Positions 47,754-59,011 are shown, counted from the stretch's first letter. The stretch: 64,000 nucleotides of DNA from Siccibacter colletis (GCF_000696575.1 NZ_JMSQ01000039.1:295759-359758); one strand, 5' to 3'. Notes: generated by a model not told the origin, from the sequence alone. Numbers and translations are program-made.

Positions 47754-47767
47754 TTGATTTAGCGCAA
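47754..47767 (-). promoter_or_regulatory. FNR-like site upstream of hcp
   Basis: TTGAT-TTAG-CGCAA matches 8 of 10 fixed bases of the FNR box (TTGATnnnnATCAA), about 100 bp before the hcp start, where an activator site would be expected. hcp is FNR-activated in E. coli. Confidence 0.6.
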
Positions 47768-47801
47768 TTTTGGCGGCAGCCGGGCTACCGCCAGAGGAGT
47801 A

Positions 47802-48701
47802 TCAGGCAGTGAAAATCGCCATCAGAATGGGCACCAGCAGGCTAAGAATAAAACCATGCACGATAGCGGCAGGCACCATCTCAATCCCGCCGCTGCGCTG
47901 CAGCACCGGCAGGGTGAAGTCCATCGAGGTGGCACCGCACAGGCCCAGCGCGGAACTGCGGCTGCGGCGAACCAGGCCCGGGATCAGCATGATGGCGATA
48001 AGCTCGCGCGCCAGATCGTTAAAGAAGGTCGCACTGCCGATCACCGGGCCGTAAGCGTCGGTCAGCAGGATGCCGGAGAGCGAGTACCAGCCGAACCCGG
48101 AGGCCATCGCCAGCCCGGTTTTCAGCGGCAGATTAAGCAGGAAGGCGTTAATCACCCCGGCCGCCAGCGAACTGGCAACCACCACCACCGCAACAATCAT
48201 ACCGCGGCGGTTCAGCACAATCTGACGCAGGGTCATGCCGTTATTGCGCAGCTGAATACCAATCAGGAACAGCAGGAAGATGAGCGTGTACTCACTGGCG
48301 GCGGTGGCGTGCTGCAGCCAGCCCAGCCCGCTCAGGCCCAGCAGAAAACCGAGCACCACTACCCCGCACAGCTTTAGCGACTCCAGCGCCATCGCCAGCC
48401 GGGAAGGCAGCGCTTCCTGATGGTGGTTGTGCCGCCACGGCATGCTGCGCTCCAGCCACAGCAGGGCGGCGCAGTTGCACAGCAGGATCACTACCACGCT
48501 GACCGCACTGTAATGGGCAATCGCGACGAGGTTCTCCGCCAGGTTATCGAGAAACGCGAGGCTGATACCCATAAAAAACAGGATCAAATAGACGATATAG
48601 CTTAAAAGACGATTGATCAGCCTGAGCGCGCCAGTGTGACGCAGGGGGATGAGGTAGCCGACGATAAGCGGAGCGAGAATAATAAGCAGTCCGGACAGCA
48701 T
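47802..48701 (-). CDS. lysO: LysO (YbjE), L-lysine exporter
   Basis: Inner-membrane exporter of lysine and thialysine, DUF340/LysO family, about eight to ten helices. Starting at the ATG at 48701 (M-L-S-G-L-L-I-I-L) gives 299 residues, the E. coli length; a TTG seven codons upstream is ignored. Conserved R-N-N-G-M-T-L-R-Q-I-V-L-N-R-R-G, F-G-W-Y-S-L-S-G-I-L-L-T and G-A-T-S-M-D-F-T-L-P. In E. coli ArgP and lysine control it; no site is apparent to me. Confidence 0.93.
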   Translation of the reverse strand: MLSGLLIILAPLIVGYLIPLRHTGALRLINRLLSYIVYLILFFMGISLAFLDNLAENLVAIAHYSAVSVVVILLCNCAALLWLERSMPWRHNHHQEALPSRLAMALESLKLCGVVVLGFLLGLSGLGWLQHATAASEYTLIFLLFLIGIQLRNNGMTLRQIVLNRRGMIVAVVVVASSLAAGVINAFLLNLPLKTGLAMASGFGWYSLSGILLTDAYGPVIGSATFFNDLARELIAIMLIPGLVRRSRSSALGLCGATSMDFTLPVLQRSGGIEMVPAAIVHGFILSLLVPILMAIFTA

Positions 48702-48837
48702 GAAATCAGGAAATCCTTGCAAAGAAACAAAGCATTAACACACTACCGAAAGCGCGACGGTGAGTAAAGCTGCAAAAAAAGGGGGTGTTTATGCAAGGCA
48801 ATAACGCGAATGGCCCGGGTTAGCGGGCCATAAGCAA

Positions 48838-49530
48838 TCAATAACGCTTTTCCAGCAGCGTGCGGTAGATTACCCCACCGGCAAGGCCACCGATGAGCGG
48901 CATCACCCAGAACAGCCACAGCTGCTCCAGCGCCCAGCTACCCTGGAACAGCGCGACCGCAGTACTGCGCGCCGGGTTGACCGAGGTATTAGTTACCGGA
49001 ATGCTGATTAAGTGGATCAGGGTTAACGCCAGGCCAATGGCAAGCGGCGCAAAACCCGCCGGCGCTTTACGATCGGTGGCACCCAAAATAATAATCAGGA
49101 AAAATCCGGTTAATACTATTTCAATGACGATAGCCGACAGCATGGAATAATGATCCGGTGAATGTTCACCGTAACCATTTGCGGCAAATCCCAGGGCTGC
49201 GTCGAAGCCATTTTTTCCGCTGGCAATCACCCATAATACGGCAGCGGCAATAATACCGCCGATAAGTTGAGCGACGATATACCCGATAATTTCCCGGGCC
49301 GGAAAACGACCGCCGGCCCATAATCCCAGCGTGACCGCCGGATTAAAGTGACCGCCGGAAATATGCCCCACGGCATAAGCCATGGTTACTACCGTCAGGC
49401 CGAAGGCCAGGGCCACGCCGGCAAAACCAATGCCCAGCGCCGGGTAAGTCGCTGCCAGTACCGCGCTGCCGCAGCCGCCAAAGACTAACCAGAAAGTACC
49501 GAAACACTCTGCTGCTAATTTTCTGAACAT
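48838..49530 (-). CDS. aqpZ: AqpZ, aquaporin Z
   Basis: Tetrameric inner-membrane water channel. Six helices and both NPA boxes: H-F-N-P-A-V-T and S-V-N-P-A-R-S. 230 residues (E. coli 231). The narrow-filter signature of water-specific aquaporins is kept around N-T-S-V-N-P-A-R. Divergent from ybjD across 295 bp, which contain a GGCAGCGGTA/TACCGCC hairpin at 49615-49635 and otherwise no gene. Confidence 0.96.
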   Translation of the reverse strand: MFRKLAAECFGTFWLVFGGCGSAVLAATYPALGIGFAGVALAFGLTVVTMAYAVGHISGGHFNPAVTLGLWAGGRFPAREIIGYIVAQLIGGIIAAAVLWVIASGKNGFDAALGFAANGYGEHSPDHYSMLSAIVIEIVLTGFFLIIILGATDRKAPAGFAPLAIGLALTLIHLISIPVTNTSVNPARSTAVALFQGSWALEQLWLFWVMPLIGGLAGGVIYRTLLEKRY

Positions 49531-49825
49531 AACAACCTCAAATAATCCATCATTTATTCTATGCCGGGGTGAATAAATGCCCCGGTATTTTTAGCGCGGC
49601 GATTCTAATTTTCAGGCAGCGGTATTGCTACCGCCATAAAGGTATTTATTGATTTAAAGCAAATGCTGCAAAATAAGCGGTAAAAATAGATTATTTCTCG
49701 CTGAATATTCCTGGAATTAAGGAGGGTACAGGCGGCGAACGGGAATTTTTACCGTATTCGCCGCGGGCGCCTACAGCTGGCGTTATACTTGCCTGGCAAA
49801 TACCTGCCAGTTTCAGTCCGGAGGA

Positions 49826-51481
49826 GTGATGTTTCTTGAGCGCGTTGAGATTGTTGGCTTTCGTGGTATTAACCGCCTGTCGCTCATGCTTGAGCATAAC
49901 AACGTGCTTATCGGCGAAAATGCCTGGGGAAAGTCGAGCCTGCTGGATGCCCTGACGCTGCTGCTCTCTCCGCAGCCCGATCTGTATCAGTTTACCCGCA
50001 ACGACTTCTGGTTTCCGCCCGGACAGGTGAACGGGCGTGAGCATCATCTGCATATTATTCTGACCTTTCGCGAGTCCGTGCCGGGTGAGCATCAGGCGCA
50101 ACGCTATCGCAGCCTGGCGGCGGGCTGGGTAAAGAGCGACGACGGTCATGCGCGTCTGTTTTACCGGCTGGAAGGCGAGAGCGACGACGGCGGTCATGTA
50201 ACCACCCGGCGCAGTTTTCTTGATGCCCGGGGAGAATCGCGGCCGACAGAGGAGAGTGAACGCCTGGCCCGGCACCTCATCCGCCTGCACCCGGTGCTGC
50301 GGCTGCGCGATGCGCGTTTTATGCGCCGCATCCGCAACGGCACGGTGCCGGAAACCCCGGACGTTGAGGTCACCGCTCGCGAACTGGATTACCTGGCGCG
50401 GGAGCTGGTGGCGCGCCCGCAGCAGTTGACCGATGCGCAAATCCGCCAGGGGCTGACCGCTATGGTGCAGCTGCTGGAGCACTACTTCGCCGAGCAGGGC
50501 AGCGGCGAGGCGCGTACCCGGTTGCTGCGTCGTCGCTCTCACGATGAACAGCGCAGCTGGCGCTATCTTGATGTCATCAACCGCATGATTGACACCCCCG
50601 GCGGCCGCTCGTACCGCATGATCCTCCTCGGCCTGTTTTCCACGCTGCTGCAGGCCAAAGGTACGCTGCGCCTCGACCCGGATGCCCGCCCGCTGCTGCT
50701 GGTGGAAGATCCCGAGACGCGCCTGCACCCGATAATGCTGTCGGTGGCCTGGAACCTGCTCAACCTGTTGCCGCTGCAAAAGATCACCACCACCAACTCC
50801 GGGGAGCTGCTGTCGATGACCCCGGTTGAGCAGGTGTGCCGGCTGGTGCGCGAGTCGTCGAAAGTGGCGGCCTGGCGGCTCGGGCCAGGGGGGATGAATG
50901 CCGAGGACAGCCGCCGTATCGCCTTTCATATCCGCACCAATCGCCCCGCCTCGCTGTTTGCGCGCTGCTGGCTGCTGGTGGAAGGTGAAACCGAAGTGTG
51001 GGTGATGAACGAGCTGGCGCGTCAGTGCGGGTATCATTTTGATGCGGAAGGGGTAAAGGTGATTGAGTTTGCTCAGTCGGGGTTAAAACCGTTGATCAAG
51101 TTCGCCCGCCGCATGGGTATTGAGTGGCATGTGCTGGTGGACGGCGACGAGGCGGGGAAAAAATACGCCGCCACGGTGCGCGGACTGCTGCATAACGACC
51201 ACGAGCGCGATCGTCTCACGGCGCTGCCGGCACTCGATATGGAGCATTTTATGTACCGGCAAGGCTTCGCCGACGTGTTTCATCGCGTCGCCCAGCTCCC
51301 GGACAAGGTGCCGATGAACATGCGGCGCATCATCGGCAAGGCGATCCACCGCTCCTCAAAGCCCGATCTGGCGATTGAAGTGGCGCTGGAAGCCGGGCGG
51401 CGCGGCGTGGAGTCGATCCCGCCGCTGCTGCGCAGCATGTTCTCCCGGGTGCTGTGGCTGGCGCGCGGACGCGCCGACTGA
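49826..51481 (+). CDS. ybjD: YbjD, OLD-family ATPase/TOPRIM nuclease-like protein
   Basis: 551 residues (E. coli 552). An N-terminal SMC-like ATPase has Walker A at 29-37 (G-E-N-A-W-G-K-S-S) and a distal L-L-L-V-E-D-P-E-T-R-L-H-P, typical of OLD proteins. A C-terminal TOPRIM domain from about 380 has L-L-V-E-G-E-T-E-V-W and H-V-L-V-D-G-D-E-A-G-K-K. Overcoming-lysogenization-defect proteins act as DNA nucleases in some phage-defence contexts; YbjD's own role is not known to me. Convergent with ybjX (4-bp gap). Confidence 0.93.
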   Translation: MMFLERVEIVGFRGINRLSLMLEHNNVLIGENAWGKSSLLDALTLLLSPQPDLYQFTRNDFWFPPGQVNGREHHLHIILTFRESVPGEHQAQRYRSLAAGWVKSDDGHARLFYRLEGESDDGGHVTTRRSFLDARGESRPTEESERLARHLIRLHPVLRLRDARFMRRIRNGTVPETPDVEVTARELDYLARELVARPQQLTDAQIRQGLTAMVQLLEHYFAEQGSGEARTRLLRRRSHDEQRSWRYLDVINRMIDTPGGRSYRMILLGLFSTLLQAKGTLRLDPDARPLLLVEDPETRLHPIMLSVAWNLLNLLPLQKITTTNSGELLSMTPVEQVCRLVRESSKVAAWRLGPGGMNAEDSRRIAFHIRTNRPASLFARCWLLVEGETEVWVMNELARQCGYHFDAEGVKVIEFAQSGLKPLIKFARRMGIEWHVLVDGDEAGKKYAATVRGLLHNDHERDRLTALPALDMEHFMYRQGFADVFHRVAQLPDKVPMNMRRIIGKAIHRSSKPDLAIEVALEAGRRGVESIPPLLRSMFSRVLWLARGRAD

Positions 51482-51485
51482 CGCT

Positions 51486-52430
51486 CTACAGCGCGTCCCG
51501 AACCTGAGTCAGCATCCCATCCAGCAGGTCATAGCGACGACGGTACTCGGCGCGCTTCTTGCTGGCGATCTCCTCCATCGGCTTGCGGGCAATGGCCTGG
51601 GGCAGGCGATAGTATCCCTCCGGTGTCCGCACGCCGCCGGTAGATTCCCAGAAGCTGTCGTAGTCGGCATGCAGCTGCGCCTTTTTATCGCGATAGCGCA
51701 GGCTGCGGTAAACGTGGGCCTCGTTGCTGACTGCCAGCAGCGCTTCCATCCCGAAGTGCTGCGCCAGCGCGCAGGCCGCTTCCACCACCAGCCGCTTGGG
51801 AAACAGGCCGTGGCAGGATTTGGTCGCCTGCTGAATAACGCTGTGCGGCACCTCGGGTTTTGGTCCCTGCAGGCCGCCGATAAACAGCGTTTTGCGGCCC
51901 TGCATCTGACAGAAGGTAAACGTCAGTTCGGCAATGATCGTCTGGCTCTCATCGCGCAGTACCAGCGTGCTTTCACCCTCTTTATCCAGTGATACCAGCG
52001 TCACAAAATCAATAAAGTAGTGTGCACCGTCGCGGCCTTCGAGGGTCGCCAGCCGCATTCCATACTGGCTGAGGTGCGCGGCGAACTGCGCCGGGGTTAA
52101 GGCCGCAGAAAGCGTCTGATAGTGAAAACAGAGCGCGTCGAGCGCGGCTTTGCGGTTAAGATTAGCGGCCATATAGGGGCGATGCAGACGGCACGGCAGT
52201 CGCGGCTGGCGCATCAGCAGGCTTTGCGAGTCTGGATGCGCTGTCAGCACGTTGAGCAGTTTGCGTGTAGAAAATGGCATCAACAGCGAGCGCAGCATAA
52301 ACTTGCGGCGAAAGCTGGCCTTACGCCAGAATTTAGCAGGTTGCCATGCCCCCGTTGTCAGCGCTACAAAGAGCTGCCAGCTACTGCGGTCCAGCGCCTG
52401 CGGGGTGTTGTTTTCAATGACGTGCGACAT
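51486..52430 (-). CDS. ybjX: YbjX, DUF535 (VirK-like) protein
   Basis: 314 residues (E. coli 330) of the VirK/YbjX family. In Salmonella and E. coli relatives are PhoP-regulated and affect envelope/antimicrobial-peptide phenotypes. Conserved F-I-G-G-L-Q-G, L-R-Y-R-D-K-K-A-Q-L-H-A-D-Y-D-S-F-W and G-Y-Y-R-L-P blocks. N-terminus is shorter than in E. coli. A GTTTA element lies just upstream of the ATG on the other strand, but I could not find a good PhoP direct repeat. Divergent from macA. Confidence 0.88.
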   Translation of the reverse strand: MSHVIENNTPQALDRSSWQLFVALTTGAWQPAKFWRKASFRRKFMLRSLLMPFSTRKLLNVLTAHPDSQSLLMRQPRLPCRLHRPYMAANLNRKAALDALCFHYQTLSAALTPAQFAAHLSQYGMRLATLEGRDGAHYFIDFVTLVSLDKEGESTLVLRDESQTIIAELTFTFCQMQGRKTLFIGGLQGPKPEVPHSVIQQATKSCHGLFPKRLVVEAACALAQHFGMEALLAVSNEAHVYRSLRYRDKKAQLHADYDSFWESTGGVRTPEGYYRLPQAIARKPMEEIASKKRAEYRRRYDLLDGMLTQVRDAL

Positions 52431-52588
52431 GATGTTTACTCAGGTGAAAATAGACCCTGGCATTTCATCACCGGTAAACTCAACGGCACGTCAATCACGC
52501 CGTCACCTCGCGGGCTATCTGCCGTTTGTTGAGCTGACGTTTAGCCTTGCCCAATGCCGAACTTATCGTCGAACGACACAGGAATCTC

Positions 52589-53704
52589 ATGTTAATCAAG
52601 GGAAAATTTAAAAAGCGCTATCTGTTGCTGCTGGTTATCGTGCTGCTGGCGGGGGCCTGGATCTGGTCCACGCTGAATGCCCCACCGCCGCAGTACCAGA
52701 CGATGATCGTGCGTAAAAATGACCTGCAGCAGAGCGTGCTGGCGACCGGCAAGCTCGATGCGCTGCGTAAGGTGGACGTGGGTGCCCAGGTCAGCGGGCA
52801 GCTGAAAACGCTGTCGGTAAATATCGGCGACCGGGTGAAAAAAGATCAGCTGCTGGGGGTTATCGATCCCGAGCAGGCCGAGAACCAGATCAAAGAGGTT
52901 GAGGCGACGCTGATGGAGCTGCGCGCCCAGCAGCGTCAGGCTCTGGCAGAGGCGGCGCTGGCCCGCGTCACCTTACAGCGCCAGCAGCAGCTGGCGAAAA
53001 CCCAGGCGGTGTCGCGCCAGGATCTGGATACCGCAGCCACCGAGCTGGCGGTGAAAGAGGCGCAGACTGGCACCATCGAGGCGCAAATTCAGCGCAATCA
53101 GGCCTCGCTGGATACCGCCAGAACCAACCTCGATTACACCAAAATTATTGCCCCGATGGCCGGGGAGGTAACGCAGATCACCACCCTGCAGGGCCAGACG
53201 GTGATTGCCGCGCAGCAGGCGCCCAACATTCTGACGCTGGCGGATCTCGGCACCATGCTGGTGAAAGCCCAGGTGTCAGAGGCCGACATTATCCACCTGA
53301 AACCGGGTTTGCAGGCGTGGTTTACGGTGTTGGGCGATCCGCTCACCCGCTACGAAGGCACCCTGAAAGACATTCTGCCGACTCCGGAGAAGGTGAACGA
53401 TGCCATCTTCTATTACGCGCGTTTTGAAGTGCCGAACCCGAAGCGGGTGCTGCGTCTTGATATGACCGCTCAGGTGCACATCCAGCTCAGCAACGTGAAG
53501 GGCGTCCTGACCATACCGCTGTCGGCGCTGGGCGATCCGGTGGGGGAGAACCGCTACAAAATTCGCGTGCTGCGCAATGGGGAAGTGCGCGAGCGTGAGA
53601 TCGTTATCGGCGCGCGCAACGATACCCAGGTGCAGGTGGTAAAAGGGCTGGAAGAGGGTGAAGAGGTGGTAACCGGTCAGAAACTCGCCGGAGGCGGACA
53701 ATGA
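52589..53704 (+). CDS. macA: MacA, periplasmic adaptor of the MacAB-TolC pump
   Basis: Membrane-fusion protein linking MacB to TolC for export of macrolides, enterotoxin and siderophore-like substrates. N-terminal anchor (about 12-31), then lipoyl/hairpin/barrel domains with a long coiled-coil ([15 protein letters not shown] and [16 protein letters not shown]). The ATG at 52589 follows AGGAA by 6 bases and gives 371 residues, the E. coli length. Overlaps macB by 4 bases (ATGA). Confidence 0.96.
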   Translation: MLIKGKFKKRYLLLLVIVLLAGAWIWSTLNAPPPQYQTMIVRKNDLQQSVLATGKLDALRKVDVGAQVSGQLKTLSVNIGDRVKKDQLLGVIDPEQAENQIKEVEATLMELRAQQRQALAEAALARVTLQRQQQLAKTQAVSRQDLDTAATELAVKEAQTGTIEAQIQRNQASLDTARTNLDYTKIIAPMAGEVTQITTLQGQTVIAAQQAPNILTLADLGTMLVKAQVSEADIIHLKPGLQAWFTVLGDPLTRYEGTLKDILPTPEKVNDAIFYYARFEVPNPKRVLRLDMTAQVHIQLSNVKGVLTIPLSALGDPVGENRYKIRVLRNGEVREREIVIGARNDTQVQVVKGLEEGEEVVTGQKLAGGGQ

Positions 53705-55647
53705 CCGTGCTGCTTGAGCTGAAGGATATTCGCCGCAGCTATCCCTCCGGCGAGGAGCAGGTTGAGGTGCTGAAGGGCATCAACCTTGCGATCCACGCCG
53801 GGGAGATGGTGGCCATCGTCGGCGCATCCGGCTCCGGGAAATCGACGCTGATGAATATTCTCGGCTGTCTCGATAAGCCCAGCAGCGGCAGCTATCACGT
53901 GGCGGGCACCGATGTGGCGACGCTGGATGGCGATGCCCTCGCACAGCTGCGCCGCGAGCACTTCGGCTTTATTTTTCAGCGCTACCATTTGCTGTCGCAC
54001 CTCAGCGCGGCGCAGAACGTGGAAGTTCCCGCCGTCTATGCCGGGGTCAGCCCGAAAGCACGCCGCCAGCGCGCCACCGAACTGTTGACCCGGCTGGGGC
54101 TGGCGGAGCGCGTCGACTATTCGCCCTCGCAGCTCTCGGGCGGCCAGCAGCAGCGCGTAAGTATCGCCCGCGCCCTGATGAACGGCGGCCAGGTGATCCT
54201 CGCCGATGAACCCACCGGGGCGCTGGATACCCACTCCGGCGAAGAGGTGATGGCGACGCTTAAGCAGCTGCGCGATCGCGGCCACACCATTATTATCGTC
54301 ACGCACGATCTGAACGTCGCCGCCCAGGCCGAGCGGGTGATAGAGATCCGCGACGGCGAGATCATCGCTAATCCACCGCCCGCTGCGACAGCGGTGAACG
54401 CCCAGCCGATTGCTGATAAGCCACAGGACAGTTCGGCCTGGCAGCAGTTTATCGGCGGCTTTAAGGAAGCGCTCACTATGGCCTGGCTGGCGATGATCGC
54501 CAACAAAATGCGCACTCTGCTGACCATGCTGGGCATCATCATCGGCATCGCATCGGTGGTGTCGATTGTGGTGGTCGGCGATGCGGCAAAACAGCTGGTG
54601 CTGGCGGATATCCGCTCCATCGGCACCAACACCATTGACGTCTACCCCGGTAAAGATTTCGGCGATGACGATCCGCAGTATCAGCAGTCGCTGAAATATG
54701 ACGATCTGACGGCGATTCAGAAGCAGCCTTGGGTTGAATCCGCCACGCCGGCGGTCTCCCAGAATCTGCGTCTGCGCTACGGCAACGTGGATGTCGCCGC
54801 CAGCGCCAACGGCGTCAGCGGCCAGTATTTTAACGTCTACGGCATGACCTTCAGCGAAGGCAGCACCTTCAACGACAGCCAGCTTGCCGGGCGCGCCCAG
54901 GTGGTGATCCTCGACAGCAACAGCCGCCGCCAGCTGTTCAAGGACAAACCGTCGGTGGTGGGGGAAGTGGTGCTGGTGGGGAATATGCCGGCCACGGTTA
55001 TCGGGGTGGCCGAGGAGAAGCAGTCGATGTTTGGCAGCAGCAAGGTGCTGCGCGTCTGGTTGCCCTATACCACCATGTCCGGGCGCATTATGGGCCAGTC
55101 GTGGCTCAACTCCATCACCGTGCGCGTTAAGGACGGTTACCAGAGCGCCGAGGCGGAGCAGCAGATCACGCGCCTGCTGACGCTGCGCCACGGCAAGCAG
55201 GATTTCTTCACCTGGAATATGGACGGCGTCTTGAAAACGGCGGAAAAGACCACACGTACTCTTCAGCTGTTTCTTACTCTGGTGGCGGTGATCTCGCTGC
55301 TGGTCGGCGGGATTGGCGTGATGAACATCATGCTGGTGTCGGTGACCGAGCGCACCCGGGAGATCGGTATCCGCATGGCGGTCGGGGCGCGGGCCAGCGA
55401 TGTGCTGCAGCAGTTCCTGATTGAAGCGGTGCTGGTGTGTCTGGTGGGGGGCGCGTTAGGCATTACCCTGTCGCTGCTTATCGCCTTCACGCTGCAGCTG
55501 TTTTTACCGGGCTGGGAGATTGGTTTCTCGCCGGTGGCGCTGGCGACCGCGTTTATCTGCTCCACGGTGACCGGCGTTGTCTTTGGCTGGCTGCCGGCGC
55601 GCAACGCCGCACGGCTAAATCCGGTGGATGCGCTGGCGCGGGAATAA
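53701..55647 (+). CDS. macB: MacB, ABC-type efflux ATPase/permease
   Basis: 648 residues as in E. coli. N-terminal ATPase with Walker A at 41-49 (G-A-S-G-S-G-K-S-T), signature L-S-G-G-Q-Q-Q-R and Walker B V-I-L-A-D-E-P. One helix near 275-295, a large periplasmic domain, and three C-terminal helices ending in N-P-V-D-A-L-A-R-E. Works with MacA and TolC. Confidence 0.97.
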   Translation: MTVLLELKDIRRSYPSGEEQVEVLKGINLAIHAGEMVAIVGASGSGKSTLMNILGCLDKPSSGSYHVAGTDVATLDGDALAQLRREHFGFIFQRYHLLSHLSAAQNVEVPAVYAGVSPKARRQRATELLTRLGLAERVDYSPSQLSGGQQQRVSIARALMNGGQVILADEPTGALDTHSGEEVMATLKQLRDRGHTIIIVTHDLNVAAQAERVIEIRDGEIIANPPPAATAVNAQPIADKPQDSSAWQQFIGGFKEALTMAWLAMIANKMRTLLTMLGIIIGIASVVSIVVVGDAAKQLVLADIRSIGTNTIDVYPGKDFGDDDPQYQQSLKYDDLTAIQKQPWVESATPAVSQNLRLRYGNVDVAASANGVSGQYFNVYGMTFSEGSTFNDSQLAGRAQVVILDSNSRRQLFKDKPSVVGEVVLVGNMPATVIGVAEEKQSMFGSSKVLRVWLPYTTMSGRIMGQSWLNSITVRVKDGYQSAEAEQQITRLLTLRHGKQDFFTWNMDGVLKTAEKTTRTLQLFLTLVAVISLLVGGIGVMNIMLVSVTERTREIGIRMAVGARASDVLQQFLIEAVLVCLVGGALGITLSLLIAFTLQLFLPGWEIGFSPVALATAFICSTVTGVVFGWLPARNAARLNPVDALARE

Positions 55648-55660
55648 CGGCGGGCTAATA

Positions 55661-55689
55661 AAAATGCCAGTCACGAGGGCTGGCATTTT
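55661..55689. terminator. Bidirectional terminator between macB and cspD
   Basis: AAAATGCCAG / CTGGCATTTT with a 9-base loop, shared by convergent macB and cspD. Confidence 0.85.
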
Positions 55690-55720
55690 GACGAGGGGAT
55701 GTACACAATAAAAAAGCGCG

Positions 55721-55945
55721 TCAGGCGACGGTCTCGACCTCAACCAGAGGCACAATGAGACTCGCATGGTTGCCTTTTGGCCCCTGATGTACATCAAACC
55801 TGACGAGTTGTCCGGCTTTAAGCGTTCTGTAACCATCCATCTGGATAGTGGAATAGTGAGCGAAAATATCTTCGCCGCCGCCTTCAGGGCAGATAAATCC
55901 AAACCCTTTAGCGTTGTTGAACCATTTAACTGTACCCGTTTCCAT
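55721..55945 (-). CDS. cspD: CspD, stationary-phase cold-shock-like DNA replication inhibitor
   Basis: 74 residues as in E. coli. OB-fold with K-W-F-N-N-A-K-G-F-G-F-I (RNP1) and D-I-F-A-H-Y (RNP2). CspD binds single-stranded DNA and blocks replication in stationary phase; it is degraded by Lon. Start at the ATG at 55945; the longer frame to 56014 is not used. Divergent from clpS with a 323-bp gap, in which I see no gene but which must hold two promoters. Confidence 0.96.
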   Translation of the reverse strand: METGTVKWFNNAKGFGFICPEGGGEDIFAHYSTIQMDGYRTLKAGQLVRFDVHQGPKGNHASLIVPLVEVETVA

Positions 55946-56268
55946 GCTTCGACATCCTTCGTAACTCTTATTAAGTGAGATGGAATCAACCGGAAGTGAG
56001 CCCGGGCTGTTCAAAACCTCGCCAGCTCACGCTTGTACAATTTAGAGAAATCAGGCAGGTCGTCAAGCAATCGTCGGGCGCAGACGGGGTTGGATGAATC
56101 AAATTTTGAAGCAGTTAACGCTATTGGGCGAAGTTGTGACGAGGCTCGCGTATGGCAGCAATAGATGATAGTTATAGCGCTTATCGGGTAGATTCAGGAT
56201 GGCAATTTGCTCATCCATGAGGCGGGTCAGGGATCTCACGTAACGTTAACCAATGATGATGACGGGCA

Positions 56269-56589
56269 ATGGGTAAGACAAACAGCTGGTTCGATTTTGA
56301 CCAAATGGCGGAAGATAAGCTTCACGAAGCGCTAAAACCGCCATCTATGTATAAAGTTATATTAATGAACGATGATTACACGCCAATGGAATTTGTTATT
56401 GACGTGCTACAAAAGTTCTTTTCTTATGATGTTGAACGTGCAACGCAACTGATGCTCACGGTTCACTATCAGGGCAAGGCCATCTGCGGTGTCTTTACCG
56501 CCGAGGTTGCCGAGACGAAAGTCGCCATGGTGAACGAGTATGCAAAGGAGAACGAGCATCCGTTGCTGTGTACGCTGGAAAAAGCCTGA
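56269..56589 (+). CDS. clpS: ClpS, N-recognin adaptor for ClpAP
   Basis: 106 residues as in E. coli. Binds N-degron substrates and hands them to ClpA. Conserved hydrophobic-pocket motif: [10 protein letters not shown], then [10 protein letters not shown] disordered N-terminal extension precedes it. Poor ribosome-binding site. 30 bp to clpA. Confidence 0.97.
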   Translation: MGKTNSWFDFDQMAEDKLHEALKPPSMYKVILMNDDYTPMEFVIDVLQKFFSYDVERATQLMLTVHYQGKAICGVFTAEVAETKVAMVNEYAKENEHPLLCTLEKA

Positions 56590-56619
56590 ATACAGGCAAA
56601 CTTTTGAGGGGGGTGCCCT

Positions 56620-58896
56620 ATGCTCAATCAGGAACTGGAACTCAGTTTAAACATGGCTTTCGCCAGAGCGCGCGAGCACCGACACGAGTTTATGACCGTC
56701 GAGCATCTGTTACTGGCTCTGCTCAGTAACCCATCGGCACGCGAGGCGCTTGAGGCGTGCTCCGTAGACCTGGTGGCGCTGCGTCAGGAACTTGAAGCCT
56801 TCATCGAACAAACCACACCTGTGCTGCCAGCCAGCGAAGAGGAGCGCGACACTCAGCCGACGCTCAGCTTCCAGCGCGTTCTGCAGCGCGCGGTGTTCCA
56901 TGTCCAGTCGTCCGGTCGCAGCGAAGTGACCGGTGCTAACGTGCTGGTGGCGATTTTCAGCGAGCAGGAATCGCAAGCCGCCTATCTGCTGCGTAAGCAT
57001 GAAGTCAGCCGCCTTGACGTGGTGAACTTTATTTCGCACGGCACGCGCAAAGAAGAATCGAATCCATCCTCTGACTCCAGCAGTCAGGTCAACGATGAGC
57101 AGGCAGCAGGCGGGGAGGAGCGTATGGAGAACTTCACCACCAATCTTAACCAGCTTGCGCGTGTGGGCGGAATCGACCCGCTGATCGGTCGCGATAAAGA
57201 GCTGGAGCGCGCCATTCAGGTGCTGTGCCGCCGTCGTAAAAACAACCCGCTGCTGGTGGGTGAATCTGGCGTGGGTAAAACGGCCATTGCTGAAGGGCTG
57301 GCCTGGCGTATCGTGCAGGGCGACGTCCCGGAAGTGATCGCCAACTGCACCATTTACTCGCTGGATATCGGCTCGTTGCTGGCTGGGACTAAATACCGCG
57401 GCGATTTTGAAAAACGCTTCAAGGCGCTGCTGAAACAGCTTGAGCAGGACACCGACAGCATTCTGTTTATCGATGAGATCCACACCATCATTGGTGCGGG
57501 TGCTGCGTCTGGTGGGCAGGTGGATGCTGCGAACCTGATCAAACCGCTGCTCTCCAGCGGCAAGATCCGGGTGATGGGCTCCACCACCTATCAGGAGTTC
57601 AGCAACATCTTCGAAAAAGATCGCGCTCTGGCGCGTCGCTTCCAGAAGATCGATATCACCGAACCGAGCGTTGACGAGACAGTACAGATCATCAACGGCC
57701 TGAAAACCAAATACGAAGCGCATCACGACGTGCGTTATACCGCGAAAGCGGTGCGTGCGGCGGTGGAGCTGGCGGTGAAATACATCAACGATCGTCACCT
57801 GCCGGATAAGGCGATTGACGTTATCGACGAAGCGGGCGCGCGCGCGCGTCTGATGCCGGTCAGCAAACGTAAGAAAACGGTCAATGTGGCAGATATCGAA
57901 TCTGTGGTAGCGCGCATTGCGCGTATCCCGGAGAAAAGCGTCTCTCAGAGCGATCGCGATACCCTGAAAAACCTCGGCGATCGCTTGAAAATGCTGGTGT
58001 TTGGCCAGGATAAAGCCATTGAGGCGTTAACCGAAGCCATCAAGATGAGCCGCGCAGGGCTTGGTCAGGATCACAAGCCGGTAGGCTCCTTCCTGTTTGC
58101 CGGTCCGACCGGCGTCGGGAAAACCGAGGTAACGGTACAGCTGGCGAAAGCGCTGGGTATAGAACTGCTGCGCTTTGATATGTCCGAGTATATGGAGCGA
58201 CACACCGTCAGCCGCCTGATTGGTGCGCCTCCGGGATACGTGGGCTTCGACCAGGGCGGGCTGCTGACCGATGCGGTGATCAAGCATCCGCACGCGGTGC
58301 TGCTGCTCGATGAAATCGAGAAGGCGCATCCGGACGTCTTTAACCTGCTGCTGCAGGTGATGGACAACGGTACGCTGACCGATAACAACGGCCGCAAGGC
58401 GGACTTCCGCAACGTGGTGCTGGTGATGACCACCAACGCCGGGGTGCGCGAGACCGAACGTAAGTCGATTGGCCTGATCCGTCAGGACAACAGCACCGAC
58501 GCGATGGAAGAGATCAAGAAGGTGTTTACGCCGGAGTTCCGCAACCGTCTCGACAACATTATCTGGTTCAACCATCTGTCGACCGACGTGATTCACCAGG
58601 TCGTGGACAAGTTTATTGTCGAACTGCAGGTGCAGCTGGATCAGAAAGGCGTGTCGCTGGAAGTCAGTCAGGAAGCACGCGACTGGCTGGCAGAGAAAGG
58701 CTACGACCGCGCAATGGGCGCTCGCCCGATGTCGCGTGTGATTCAGGACAACCTGAAGAAACCGCTGGCCAACGAACTGCTGTTTGGTTCGCTGGTGGAT
58801 GGTGGACAGGTGACCGTCGCGCTGGATAAAGAGGGTGACAAGCTCACCTACAGCTTCCAGAGCGCCCAGAAGCACAAGCCGGAAGCGGCGCACTGA
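56620..58896 (+). CDS. clpA: ClpA, ATPase subunit of the ClpAP protease
   Basis: 758 residues as in E. coli. N-domain (1-about 145) that binds ClpS, then AAA+ modules with Walker A at about 214-221 (G-E-S-G-V-G-K-T) and 495-502 (G-P-T-G-V-G-K-T). The K-S-I-G-L-I-R segment is the loop docking on ClpP. With ClpS and Aat (downstream) it makes up the N-end-rule branch: Aat adds Leu/Phe, ClpS recognises, ClpAP degrades. Confidence 0.97.
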   Translation: MLNQELELSLNMAFARAREHRHEFMTVEHLLLALLSNPSAREALEACSVDLVALRQELEAFIEQTTPVLPASEEERDTQPTLSFQRVLQRAVFHVQSSGRSEVTGANVLVAIFSEQESQAAYLLRKHEVSRLDVVNFISHGTRKEESNPSSDSSSQVNDEQAAGGEERMENFTTNLNQLARVGGIDPLIGRDKELERAIQVLCRRRKNNPLLVGESGVGKTAIAEGLAWRIVQGDVPEVIANCTIYSLDIGSLLAGTKYRGDFEKRFKALLKQLEQDTDSILFIDEIHTIIGAGAASGGQVDAANLIKPLLSSGKIRVMGSTTYQEFSNIFEKDRALARRFQKIDITEPSVDETVQIINGLKTKYEAHHDVRYTAKAVRAAVELAVKYINDRHLPDKAIDVIDEAGARARLMPVSKRKKTVNVADIESVVARIARIPEKSVSQSDRDTLKNLGDRLKMLVFGQDKAIEALTEAIKMSRAGLGQDHKPVGSFLFAGPTGVGKTEVTVQLAKALGIELLRFDMSEYMERHTVSRLIGAPPGYVGFDQGGLLTDAVIKHPHAVLLLDEIEKAHPDVFNLLLQVMDNGTLTDNNGRKADFRNVVLVMTTNAGVRETERKSIGLIRQDNSTDAMEEIKKVFTPEFRNRLDNIIWFNHLSTDVIHQVVDKFIVELQVQLDQKGVSLEVSQEARDWLAEKGYDRAMGARPMSRVIQDNLKKPLANELLFGSLVDGGQVTVALDKEGDKLTYSFQSAQKHKPEAAH

Positions 58897-58917
58897 GTGC
58901 AAATCAGAAATAAAAAA

Positions 58918-58941
58918 ACCGGGCAGTGCCCGGTTTTTTTT
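58918..58941 (+). terminator. clpA terminator
   Basis: ACCGGGCA-G-TGCCCGGT followed by eight T, 21 bases after the clpA stop. Upstream A-run makes it usable in both directions. Confidence 0.92.
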
Positions 58942-58986
58942 GCGCCGCTTAAGCGTTAACTCAGCATCCCGCGCGATAAGCAAAGA

Positions 58987-59011
58987 AAAGGCCGGGAATT
59001 ACCCGGCCTTT
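58987..59011 (-). terminator. infA terminator
   Basis: AAAGGCCGGG-AATTA-CCCGGCCTTT with a TTTTCTTT run on the minus strand. Between clpA and infA lie only these hairpins: the tRNA-Ser gene found here in E. coli is absent. Confidence 0.85.

Noticed and set aside
49691-51037. 448-codon minus-strand frame opposite ybjD
   Set aside because: Shadow of ybjD, whose Walker A and TOPRIM motifs are clear.
52431-52588. PhoP box upstream of ybjX
   Set aside because: Only one GTTTA half is clear; the second is too degenerate to call.
54117-55191. Minus-strand frames opposite macB
   Set aside because: Codon-phase artefacts; macB is full length with all motifs.
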